This document shows positions 22,410 through 32,800 of a stretch of 64,000 bases of DNA, in pieces. The DNA is taken from positions 28,906,492-28,970,491 of the forward strand of contig OZ038401.1 of assembly GCA_964036045.1 (NCBI GenBank), given 5' to 3'. Numbering within the stretch: position 1 is the stretch's first letter; every line of letters starts with the position of its first letter. The notes beneath the pieces were generated by a model that did not search any database, was not told the DNA's origin, and saw only the letters and a list, made by a program, of their open reading frames with translations. A program made the position numbers and the translations under genes. Source of the DNA: Eutreptiella sp. 'Long Island Sound 2002'. Its lineage: Eukaryota > Euglenozoa > Euglenophyceae > Eutreptiales > Eutreptiaceae.

Positions 22410-23909
22410 CTAGCGAGAGGGTTGGAGGGCGAGCCCCAACATTTGATAGGTGACCCGTGGTTGGTACCCGGCCATGCACAGCGTGGCCAGGAGCATGTCC
22501 CACAGCCGGTGCACCCGGCGTCGGTCGTGGAGCTCTCTCGTTTCATACAGCCCCATGTAGTGGTGTGGCGGCCCATAGGTGATAAGCCAAACCAACCGTC
22601 GCGCGGGGAGGCCGCCCGGCCCGTCGATGATAACTACCTGTGCCTTCCGGACCGCACGGGGCCAACGGCCCGGAGCCCGGGGCAACGGCCGGTCCGAATA
22701 CCAAAGGACTAGTAGGGATCCCCCCCAGTCCGGGGGCAGCTGCTGCCTTGGAGGCATGACGGCAGTGAGCTGCCCACGCTCGCAGACGGGCAACGGCAGA
22801 CTCGCCCCGGGCCAAAATCCGGCCATAGCTGGCCGCGCTCCCCATTCATAGGCAGTCGGATCAAAACTGTCCGGGACCCGGGTCGCCAGATCCCATGTTT
22901 GCCGGTGGGCGTCACGGTAGTAGACCTCTCGGGCCGCCGGGATGATGGGCATCTCGCGCTTGCGGTCCAAAGCATCCCAAAAATTTACGACGATGGAAAG
23001 CAGCCGTGGCGCGGCCCCCACCACCAGCCCCCGATCATACAGATATCCCAGATCCTCTGCTTCCCAATCGCGGAAAGGGTCCAAGTATATGGTACGGACC
23101 CCTGGTCCGGGATGAGGATCGTCGTCGTCCAGCGAGCCCACGCTGAGGGCGAACGCATCCGGACCATACAAGACTATGACGCCCCATGCCGATACCGCGC
23201 GCCGCTTCCAACGCGCGCACAAGGTGTCTAGGTGCATGTGCAACTGGGTGTGCACGGCCAAACGGAATAGATGCCGCCATGGGCAAGTAGTGACCCAATG
23301 TCGGGTCCCCATCTCTCTCTGGCATGCGGGGCAGGGGCGGGGATCCCCCGCATGTCCCAGTCCCTCCTGCCGTGCCATCGTGCGGAGGTGAGCCCCCCAA
23401 CGGATCAAGCCGCGTTCCGTGACGGCGTGGTACACCGACAAGGACTTGCGCACGGCCTGCTCTGGGGCCTCCGTGTGGAGAAGCCATAGGCGGTGAGCCG
23501 TGGCTTGAACCAACCGGTCCAAGTTGTGCACCTGGACGGTGTCATGGGTGAAGCACACCCGTGGTGTCTGGAGCCCATGGATCCAGCCCACCTCAAGCCG
23601 GGCCCTGGTGGCCTGGCGCTTGGCCACGCCGTCGGCGTCGTCCAGCAGGGAGTCTAGAAACGTGCCAACGCGGTGGGAGTACAGATGTTGGGGTACATCG
23701 AAACCAGGCCCCCCCACCAAGCACCCCCAGCCGTGTGATTGGGGTACCAAAAGGCGTCTTGCAGGAAAACCGCCTCGTCTGGGATATCCCGCAAGGTGAT
23801 GCCCTTGGGGATTTGCTCCTGGGCCCACTGCATGTGCTTGGGCCATGGAGGGAGGGTCCCCGGTCTGCGAAACCGCGAGGGTCAACCAGCTCTGCGGGTG
23901 CAGGCCCAA
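22410..23909 (-). pseudogene. C-terminal region of old LINE ORF2 with zinc knuckle
   Basis: A continuous 499-codon frame that contains CPACQREMGTRHWVTTCPW, the Cys/His cluster typical downstream of LINE RT domains. It is followed by about 270 residues without a known domain (no RNase H motifs). The RT thumb continues into it from frame 24,313-23,882, so it is not a free-standing gene. Its 3-prime stop is next to the simple-repeat tail. The long survival of this frame contrasts with the broken upstream domains. Confidence 0.6.
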
Positions 23910-24225
23910 TCCCGGTAACCGTCCGCCAGGGCCGCGTGAGCGTCATCCGCCTCATCGACAGTGTTAGCCACCCCCAGGGGGTGTTTGGGCACCTCCACGT
24001 GATGGTCCTCCAAGACGGCCCAGACCCTGATGTCAATGAGCCACGTGTACCGGAGGAACCGATCACGGTCCGTGGGGTGGCACGCACAATCCACCAAGCC
24101 CTGGCGCATGTAGGGCATGTCCAGGCTAAACCGCCAGAGGGCATACATTAGCCCCCATCTGGCGGAGGCGCAGGTGAGGGGATTGGGGTGGCTCCGCTGG
24201 TGGGCGTAGTTGAGCATGAACGTGG

Positions 24226-25547
24226 TCAACATGTCGGGTCCCAGGGCCCGAGAGTCCCGCCTGCACCGGCCCCAGCAAGCGGTGCGCCAGTAGGTTTTCC
24301 CCCACGACCGCACGCAGGGCGGATACAGCAGGAAGGTCCGTCAGATGCCACCACCCTGACCGGGGGGGGTCGAACCCCGGCTTGGAAACGCGCCATGCCG
24401 CCCGCCTTCGGGTTGTACATGGCCGGAGGGTACTGTGCCCGCAAAGATTTGAGGGGTATCACCGCAGACGCACGGCGTGAAGCCGTCATGAGCTTGCGGA
24501 GGTCCTCCCTATGGTACACATGCGGGAGGGTGTGCCGCCCTAGGGAGCGGATGTACGCCGACTCCGAGGGCACGGGCAGCCGGACTCCGTTCATCCAGAC
24601 TGAGGGTGCTCCGTACCGAATGCGCTGCCCCTCCATCCAAGTGCGCAGCACGTGCATCTTGGACACGTTAGACCCCAATGCCACGCCGTCCTCCGCAGCG
24701 GGTAGGGCCCCAGCGATGGCGGCCGCGTCCTCCTGGGAGCCGCCTAGCCACACCGTGTCGTCGGCCCAAGCCACGGTGTGCAGGAGACCTGCCGGGTGTG
24801 TGCACCCCGGGGTAGGCCTTGGACACCATCCTCGCCCGGATTTCCCCCATGGGCGCGTAGTCCAGCGGGGAAAGGGGGCAACCTTGCCCGGAGCCAGCGT
24901 CAAACCACCCTATCGCGTGGTCCACGGCATCCGTCCCGCCCATGTCAAGGCGCATGTCCTCCACCAAGGATTGGTGCAGGCGGCACAGGTTCGGGTCATA
25001 GCCCACCACCCTGTGTACCGAATCCCGGGAGATGTGGTCCGGGGACCCGAAAGCGTGTCGGACATCGTCCAAGATGGGCCAGCCCTCACCCCCAGGGACC
25101 CGAAGCCACGGTTGCTCCTCCTCCTTGACCACGAGGCCCACGACCTTGCGCAGAAGGACTAGGTTCGTGAGCGGGCGGTCATTAGCCCCTATACCGTGGG
25201 GAGGCTTGTTAGGGAGAAGGTGGAGGTCCCCGTGTGCCAGGGCCTCTAGACTCCCCCATCATGAAGCGGTTAACGATCTCGCACACGATGTCCAGGCCAT
25301 CGCCGTCCATCTCCCGCAGCATCCAGTACTGCAGCCGATCCCGCACCGGCGCCGTGTTGCCGGTGCGTTGCAGAATTCGGCGTAGGTGAGGGGACGTTGC
25401 CGTAGGCACTCCCAGTAGGACCGGTGGTGTGACCCACCCCGTAATACGCCGTATATCCTCCGGGGTCAACTCACGCAGAGTCTTTTGTTGGCGTTGGCGG
25501 ACCTGGTCCAGGGCCACCTTGGCCTGGATCCATGGGGCCACGTCCAC
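24226..25547 (-). pseudogene. Reverse transcriptase domain of old LINE, frameshifted
   Basis: RT motifs appear in order across overlapping frames. RPLTNLVLLRKVVGLVV is near 25,170. DVRHAFGSPDH is the D-motif of the palm. SGQGCPLSPLDY is the QG-PLSP motif. WADDTVWLGGS is the catalytic YADD-type motif with Trp for Tyr (about 24,770). A thumb-like segment follows to about 23,890. At least two frameshifts separate these blocks, so no RT can be made from this copy. Confidence 0.75.
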
Positions 25548-25853
25548 TTGGGCTCAAAACCGCGGTTGGACCGGCGGGGCGCGAGCTGGCCCATAAAGGC
25601 ACCGGAAGGCCCCACGGGAAGGCCGCGTGAAGGGGGCTACCTCCGGGAGGTGCACGAGGTACCGCTTCAGGTCCCCCACTTCCCATGCCTCGGCCAGGTC
25701 GCCGCGTAGATCCAGCATACCCTTGAGGGTATCCAAAGACTCCCACCATCGGGGCCACTTCCTGATGTGGGCCTAGAGCTGCCGGTGGACCTGGTCCATG
25801 CGCCCAGGGAGTTCCTTGAACTCGCGCAGGGGACCGTGGGCCGCCTCCACCGC

Positions 25854-26720
25854 CTAAATGGTAGAGGCTAGGAAGTACGAGTACAGGTCTGCCGGGTCTC
25901 TTGGCCGTGCGCCCTGCTCCCGGCGGGCGGCCACAAGGGCCGTATGGTAGGCCCCCGTGATGCCCTGGTCGCGGACCCGGAAATGCCTAGCGCGCAGGAG
26001 CACATGGGGCCTGGTCTCCGGGTCGAGGACTCCCCGGGCATCCCATACCACCGGGCGATGGTCCGATGGGAAAGGCGAGGCCTCGTCCACCCACGGGCTC
26101 CCCTTCTTAGGGGCGGTCCCCTGTAGGATGTGGTCTATGACCCCCACGCAGCCGCGCCCATCTGTCCAGGTAGGTACCTCGATCTACCGCGGGTGTGCAA
26201 CGGGAAAGCCCTGTGTCGTGTAGGAAATCTTCCCACAGATCGGCAAGGGCGGCTGGGGCCATCCGAAATCCCGTCGCCCACCGCGGGTTGGCCTTGAGAT
26301 CCCCCAGCATCAGGGCATACACCCCTTGGGGGGGCCAAGACACTCAGGACCCATGCGAGGAGACTACGCACCATGTCCATGTCCTGGCCCGCATGGAAAT
26401 AGACCACCACGGCCAGGATGCCCCCCCCCGCGGCTCTGATACTCCAGGGCGAGGCCTCGCCCACTGGAATGGGTGTCTCTCCCCACCTTGAGAAACGTGG
26501 GGTGCCGGTGTATCTTTATTCCCACGCCGGCCGCTGGGTGCACCGCCTGAGTGAAGGCGGCCCAATACATAGTGTGGGCCACCATGTGGGCCGGCAGTTT
26601 GCCGACTTCTTGTAGTCCCACCAGGTCCGGGTAGCCCCAGCCCCGCAAACAGGAGCCCAAGGCCTGAACCTTGCCTGCGAGCCAACGACGGAGGTTCAGG
26701 CTCACTGCCCGGAAATCCCC
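25854..26720 (-). pseudogene. APE-type endonuclease domain of old LINE, frameshifted
   Basis: The opening reads FRAVSLNLRRWLAGKVQ and GYPDLVGLQEV (Asn and Glu metal-binding motifs). Later frames give VVVYFHAG, GDLKANPRW (a GD-N-like motif) and PSDHRPVVWD, the terminal SDH motif. All lie in the correct order for AP-like LINE endonucleases but in three different frames with stops. Confidence 0.72.
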
Positions 26721-27994
26721 CCCCCCCCCCCGAGGGGGGTGGGGTACCGAGGTGTGTGCTGGGTCGGGCGTCCCCCGGCCCTGTGGGCCCGCCGTGGTCT
26801 CCAGACGGCGGAGGATGGCCTGCCGGGCCTTGGCGGGCAGCTCCAGTACCGTGGCCGCAAGTACCTTCCCACCGACCTAGCGTCGATATTGGCCGCCATG
26901 CAGGAAGTGGAGCTGCTAGAGGCCGCTTTGAACACGACGTACCCCCCGCTATAGGTGGACCGGGGGACCCAGGTCACCGAGCCCTCCGCACCAGGTGGGT
27001 GTGTAATACCCTCCCCACAGCTGTAAACTTGTATAGTGTGGCCGCCCGAGACCTGGTATATGGCCATGTGGGCAGCCCATTGCTGGAGTATGGTGGGCAG
27101 GCACTCATCGCCCTGGAAGAGGGACACGGGTCCCATCGCGGGGTGCAGACCAGGCAGGTTCTCTAGCGCCGCGGCGACATCGCGTACGCCCTGTAGAGCA
27201 CCGGACGCGTCGAACATGATCCCCCACTGAGCAACGCCCCGACCCGGGCTCACAGGGTCGCGAGCCAACCGTACCAGCGGGCCATGAGCCACGGCCCCCG
27301 GGGAGAAAACGTCCCTGGCCTCCCACCCCAGCGTAACGGGCGCGGGTAGACCCGCCCCATTGTGGGCATTCCTCAAGGACTCGGCCCCCAACTAGGGGGT
27401 GCCACCGGGGCTACCGGTGGGGCGGCAGACGCTGCCGGCGCCGTCTCTCCGTACCATGGACCCGAATGACCGGAGGGAGTCACTGCTATGTCCGCGACCA
27501 AGGGAATCGGCACGTACGGCTGGTGTTGGTACGGTGCCTGCTGGGGCCCGTCCCTTGAGGGGGCAGGACCCATCTCGTAGGGTGACGGCCGGCCGTCCCC
27601 CGAGTAACGCGGGTCCACGGGCGGCGGGCCCCAGTACGCCATGGGCGGCGGGCTTGCCAAAGGTGCTTGGGGTGCCTGGGCCACGGGGTAGGCCTCAGCT
27701 CGTGGGTAGGCCAAACGCTCCCCGTACACCACATGGGATTTGTACTGCTTGCGTCCCACCCCCCTTTGCGTCCTCTCGGGGAAGCCATTGCGGCGAGTGG
27801 CGACCGGGTTCCCCCCGTACTTGGGAATGTCTGTCGGTGTGCCTCCGGTCGTCGTACCGGTTGTCCCGCAGGTCCGTCATGGATTGGGGTGTGTGACGGC
27901 GGCCACCCCTGTACGGTTCCTCCTCTGGGGAGGAGTATCTACCCCCCCGGCGGGGCGTGTAGTCGTCCTCCGACCTGCACGTCGTCCGGGCCAT
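26702..27994 (-). pseudogene. Gag-like ORF, C-terminal part of old LINE
   Basis: Two overlapping frames. One is Arg/Asp-rich and then Tyr/Pro-rich (27,994-27,373, includes DDYTPRRGGRYSSPEEEP). The second (27,391-26,702) is a globular-looking 150-residue stretch ending in Pro/Arg-rich low complexity. No known domain is recognised. Position directly before the endonuclease suggests the nucleic-acid-binding ORF1. Its start probably lies in the block at 36.4-38.9 kb. Confidence 0.45.
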
Positions 27995-28804
27995 GAGGCA
28001 ACGGAAACTGGGCTCGCATACGCCCCCGTGTCACAGGCGCATGGTCATAACCACATTGTTCAGTGTTTTGCTTGCTGCACTGCAGCGTAGACCAGTTCTG
28101 TACCACACCAGGTGGCTGCTGGCTGTGCATTGGCACTGTTCCTCTCGACATTGAGGTCAGCTCGCACCCACCACCCACCCACAGTGCCGGTTAGTCTCTA
28201 ACCCTTGCCCTGCAGGTCGTGAGGTCGTGTCAAACTCCATCCTTAGGGGCGCAATGGCGCCTTGGTTGGCGCAAAGGCGTCTCAGAATTTCAGCATGCGC
28301 TCCGTCTATCATGCAACTCAACAAATCATTGCTGTTATGCGTGTGGCGCATACCACGTCTGCTCCCCACGATGCATGCGCATGCCGCCCACACATTCATG
28401 CCTACTTGCTTTCGTCATCCTCACATGGGCCGCACTCTCGCCGCCCCGGTCGTGCTTTGGCTGTGCAACACGTGACAACATGTTGTGCCTGTGGCTCAGG
28501 GGCGCTACGGCGCCCTGCTTTTTCATTTCTTGACTGTTCCGTGTCTCCGTGGCGTCCCTTTCACCTCGCTCTGCTCGAACCCACCCTGCTCAGCCCGTAC
28601 CCTGGTCAGCTCGAACCCACCACCTCCCTTTGCGCCGGTTAGCCCCGGTCTCTCGCTCTGTGGGTCTCTCTCCTACTCTCTCCCTCCCATTCTCTCGTGC
28701 TCTCCCCTGCTCATCCTCTACTATTGCGCCTCTCTGTTCCTTTCTCACCGTGCTCTACCCTCTCTCTCTCTAACTCTGTGTCTCTTTCCCTCTCTCCCGC
28801 GCCC

Positions 28805-28915
28805 AAAAAAGGGGGTTCGGGTTGCTTGGTGCATCTCTATCCCCCCCGGGGTTCGAACCATCCTCCACGGGACAGAAGAGGTGCGGTGTATCCACTGGGC
28901 CACGACGATGGGTTA
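28805..28915 (-). other. tRNA-like (Arg-like) sequence, probable SINE head or dead tRNA
   Basis: The minus strand has an A-box-like TGGCCCAGTGGATACACCGC and, at tRNA spacing, a perfect B box GGTTCGAACCC. A T6 run about 45 bases further could stop Pol III. Acceptor and T stems do not pair properly and the anticodon loop is too long, so it is not a functional tRNA. A-box wording resembles tRNA-Arg. Confidence 0.5.
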
Positions 28916-28919
28916 TCTG

Positions 28920-28953
28920 CACCATGGCACCATGGCACCATGGCACCATGCGC
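28920..28953. repeat. CACCATGG tandem repeat (x4)
   Basis: Four perfect 8-bp units directly upstream (minus sense) of the tRNA-like sequence. Confidence 0.9.
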
Positions 28954-28985
28954 TTCACTCTTCTTCTCCTTGTTGTCACCCCCTG

Positions 28986-29627
28986 TCATGCATATCTTCT
29001 TTCGCATGGGGGTGTGTTTAGCAGTGTGTAAAGGAACCGCACAGCGTCCCCGGGTACCGGGTCCGCCTGCCTGAAGAGCGTTCTTTGGAACAGTCGCAAG
29101 AGGTCCGCTCGGCCTGTCAGCCACACATGCATGCAATCGCCAGTTCTGCTTACCGAGGAGGGCACCGCTCTATGCCCTTCTGCTGTCGGACAGTGGAGGA
29201 TCGCCTCCCACTGGAACGGGTGCCACTTGCCTGCACTTTTGGGTCGCCACTGGACCTGCATGTTCGCCAAAGCCTGGGTCTTCAGGGTCCAGTTGATCTG
29301 GACCATCACCGAGTAGAGCTCCTGATTGCTCATCTGCAGTGGTTCCCCATGGTTGTCCACAATCTCACAACGCATCCTGGTGCCATGTGGTTGGTCCAGT
29401 CGGATCCAGATCTGCTGATTGCGGGCCCAGGCCATTTTGGTCAGTTCTGCTTCAACTGCTTGCAGTCCTTCGTTCGCAATGGCGTCTAGCTGACTCAGTG
29501 CTTGCACCTTGAAACGTTGGCGTTCTTGCTGAGGCTTGACCTTCTTTGGCGTTGGCTGGATGTGTGTGTACGGGCCATACCGCTGCTGGTGAGTTCCCTT
29601 CTCCTGCTGCGTCCTCCCAGACGGCAT
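28986..29627 (-). CDS. 213-aa ORF downstream of LINE ORF2, function unknown
   Basis: A clean ATG-to-stop frame with protein-like composition. It has a basic Gln/Lys-rich start (residues 1-40), then LSQLDAIANEGLQAVEAELTK (helical), then a mixed segment with several Trp and a long hydrophilic tail. It lies 217 bp after the ORF2 stop on the same strand, and the gap carries a 36-bp tandem repeat. No family recognised. Since nothing coding follows it, it is not simply ORF1 of another copy unless that copy was 3-prime-truncated. It could be an extra LINE ORF or a captured gene. Confidence 0.55.
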   Translation of the reverse strand: MPSGRTQQEKGTHQQRYGPYTHIQPTPKKVKPQQERQRFKVQALSQLDAIANEGLQAVEAELTKMAWARNQQIWIRLDQPHGTRMRCEIVDNHGEPLQMSNQELYSVMVQINWTLKTQALANMQVQWRPKSAGKWHPFQWEAILHCPTAEGHRAVPSSVSRTGDCMHVWLTGRADLLRLFQRTLFRQADPVPGDAVRFLYTLLNTPPCERRYA

Positions 29628-29692
29628 GACGCCTGGGTGCCTATCCGCGACAGGACGCGGCGTTCAGCTGCTTGGTGTTCTCCTGTGCGTGT

Positions 29693-29795
29693 TGCTGCTC
29701 ACTGCGACAGAACACAGCTCGTGTGTTGCGGGCTCTACTGCGACAAGACGCAGCTCATGTGTTGCAAACTCTGCGTCAGAACACAGGTGCTTCAG
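29693..29795. repeat. 36-bp tandem repeat in LINE gap
   Basis: About 2.5 units of a TACTGCGACARRACRCAGCT-type monomer, each containing CTCRTGTGTTGC, lie between ORF2 and the 213-aa ORF. Confidence 0.8.
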
Positions 29796-29843
29796 ACTAT
29801 GCGAGGTGTCTGCACCATTGTGCAGGGGCTACTGGTTGTGTCA

Positions 29844-32800
29844 TTATCGACCCTGTCCTGAGTTCCTGCGCTTCCTGAGCCTTCGCTTCTTGCGCTGTCG
29901 CCTGGTGTCACTCACATCAGTGCTGAAGGACAGTGTGTCTGCTGCTGACAGTGCACTCGACAACACTCCCTGGTTTGTGTGCCCTGTCCTCATTTCCTCA
30001 CTTTCTGTACTGCTTGAGGAGTACGGTCCCATCTCACGTGGCGCTGGCTCCCCGGATGCTTCCCCTGTCGGTTCATCACTGTCGATGGGTACCATACCCA
30101 AGGAAGACCAGAGTGCCCTTGTGCCCTCTGACTCTGACCCCGACCCTCCCCTCAAACCTACCGTAGAGTCTGACCCCGATGGTGATGTTGGTGCAGCATG
30201 CTGTGACCATAGTGGGCTGGAACACATGCCCTCCATGGCCAATCCATTCGCCATTTCATTTCCCTGCACGTTGACATGTGCTGGGACATGTTCCCACCTG
30301 ACTTCTCGTCCCGGCGTCGCCATTTCCCGGAGCAGGATTTCCCAGACTGGGACGTGGACTTGCAGTTTTCCAGATGAGGTTGTCCATCCCTTTGACTTCC
30401 AGTGTTGGGCCCTGCCAGTCGCTCCCAACTGCAGGTACTGCGAGTCGGTGAGAATTGCCAGTTTTGGCACCCAGAATCCTTGTAAGGCTTCCACCGCTGC
30501 CCAAAGCTCTGCCCCGTTGTTTGTTTGCCTGTGATGTGTTGGTACGTAGCCACAGAAGCGTACCTCTGGTCCTTGGTCGTCTTCCGCCGCGAACACGCCA
30601 AATCCCCCAGCCCTGCGCATGTCCTTGTGGCTCAGTCGCTTCGACGACCCATCAGTGTACACTATCCTGTAGCCCTTCTCCACCAATTCTGCAATCAGAT
30701 CTTGCACTCCTTGTAGCACTCCCGGGCCTGCCTGCCTCGGGCGCTTCGGACGTGGTTCTGTTGCCCTTTGCCAACTATGGTTGTCGGCTGATTTTTCTTG
30801 GGTGAAGCACTCCGTGTGTGTTTGCCACCATGCATTCAATCCCCCATGCACTTGCACTTCCCCTTGTCGCGGCTGCACCCCGGTGTCTCGGAGTTGCTCC
30901 AGTGACTTTTGAAAACCTTTCCATTGTTCCCTGCGCTCCCCTGTGTAGAATCCCACCCACTCACATAGCTCCCTGAGCCATGTTGTAAGGTATGACGTGA
31001 ACACTGGCGACGCTCCTGCCTTGACTTCGCATCGATATCGCCAATGGGCACTTCTTGCTGACCACATCGCCCAGCCTTGGTTCGTCTTCAGCAACCATTC
31101 TTGGTCGTCGGACTCCATCATATCTCGAACTGTGGATGTCCCGTTTTCAGTTCTCACCTGGCCATAGTAATGCTGTATCACCGCAGCTGCCGCTTTGAAC
31201 ATGGGGCATTCCACCATCGCATGTTTAACCGTCTCCTTTTGTGAGCACAACGGGCACTTGTCGGTGCCTGACCTCTTGTAGACTCGTGCATGTACGGTCA
31301 GTTTGTGCCACAATGCCTTGCGCGCAAAGTCTTGAGCCCTCGGCGGTAGCTGTGCCTGTGCAAACTGTTCCCATACCTCCGGCGTTTGCGGGTCGCGGAC
31401 CCCTGGCTGAGAGGCGTAAAACTGGAGCAGCCATGCCCTGGTCCAGTTTTGGGTGTGGACTGCGGGGGTATCATACCCCCCTTTTGACGGGACTTTGTTG
31501 AGGAGTCGTCCGCCATGATTGTAGACCCCTTTCCATGTCCGAGGCAGTGCATTGAACAGTCTTGCGTCCTCCAATGCTTGGAATTGACCCCACGTCAGCA
31601 CCCCCTGCCGGATCAATTTCGTGTTGTAGTAGGAGCAGCGGAACTCATTTCGGAAATACACCGAGTGCCACAACGGCAGGCGGTCCTGTTTTGTCGGGGG
31701 GGCCACCTGCGGGGCCACTCGCTGAATGTTGGAGTGTGCCTTCGCCGACCATCCCAAAAATGTGAGATCTGCCGTTCGGACCATGCCCAGTTGAATATAT
31801 GGAAGGTTGTCCTTGGACGGTGTGAACCCTATGGCTGTTGCCCATGCATAGAAGGTTTCCACTGCCTTGTCAGGGAATTTGTGAGGCTCTCCCAACAGGC
31901 TGACGAACGGAGCCGCTGCCTGGTGCATAAGAAACAGTTCTGGTTCTGGTAGTGCCAGTCCCCCTTGCGTTCTTGGTCTTGATAGGATTGGTAGAGTGAT
32001 TCCCCAGCTGTTGGTACCCATGGAAACGTGATACACCAACTTCAGTTGTCTGATCACCGAGACTGGGGCGTAATATGCCTTGGATACCCATGCCACGACC
32101 GGTAGAATCCATGATGTCAGCATGAATGCACGTTCGTTCATGGACAGTTGCAGCGTGGATACCACCCTAGCGCGACGAAAGGCCTCTTGCAGTGCTGGTG
32201 CGAAGGCCTGCTCTATCGTCAGCCCCCATCCTTGGTCGTCTTGTTGGTGCCGAATATTCCCCAAGCGTACACCCAGATACTTGACGAAGTTTTTGACGTC
32301 CACTCCAATGTCCCGAAAGCATCTCGCCCACTCCATTCCCCCACAGTTGCGAACTATCGCTGCCGTTTTGTTCAGGTTGACCTTCAACCCCGAAAATTGT
32401 CCAAAAGGTGAAACCACTTCCCATACCCTTTTCAACAGCTGTGGGTTGGCTCTTCCATCAAAGAAAATGATGAGGTCATCTGCATACATCATGACAGTCA
32501 GTGCTGGACCCAGGTCTTGTAGTGGGAAAATCACGAAGGATGCCACCGGGGAGAACAGCGCCGGGGAGAGTGGATCCCCCTGGCGTGTGCCTGCCCTCGG
32601 ATAATGGTAAACACCTGGGACGTATCCTTTTCCAACGGAGTATAGATACGGTGCTCGCAAGAGGTGTAGAATCAGACGGATATACAAGAATGGTATGCAC
32701 ATCAGACCCAGAGCTGCCGACACCATCTCGTGAGACATCGTGGGGAAAGCATTTCTGAAGTCCACTGATAACGCCGCTCCTTCACTTAAGCCATCCCAGA

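Larger units (their letters stand above)
21890..28015 (-). mobile_element. Old GC-rich non-LTR retrotransposon, 3-prime portion
   Basis: In minus-strand order this segment has an Arg/Pro/Tyr-rich gag-like end, an APE-type endonuclease, a reverse transcriptase, a thumb/zinc-knuckle region and a long C-terminal ORF. Stops and frameshifts break all but the last. Composition is distinctly GC-rich, like 36.4-38.9 kb, which may be its missing 5-prime part beyond the inserted younger LINE. The limits are set by composition and by the AGG tail. Confidence 0.7.
28020..28985. other. 3-prime non-coding segment of young LINE or insertion flank
   Basis: No gene. Contents are two similar GC hairpins (GGGGCGC-AAT-GGCGCC near 28,244 and GGGGCGC-TAC-GGCGCC near 28,498), a CT-rich tract (28,630-28,800), a tRNA-like sequence and a CACCATGG tandem repeat. 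Confidence 0.55.

Noticed and set aside
29626-30534. 302-codon plus ORF
   Set aside because: Antisense to LINE ORF2, which has full domain support.
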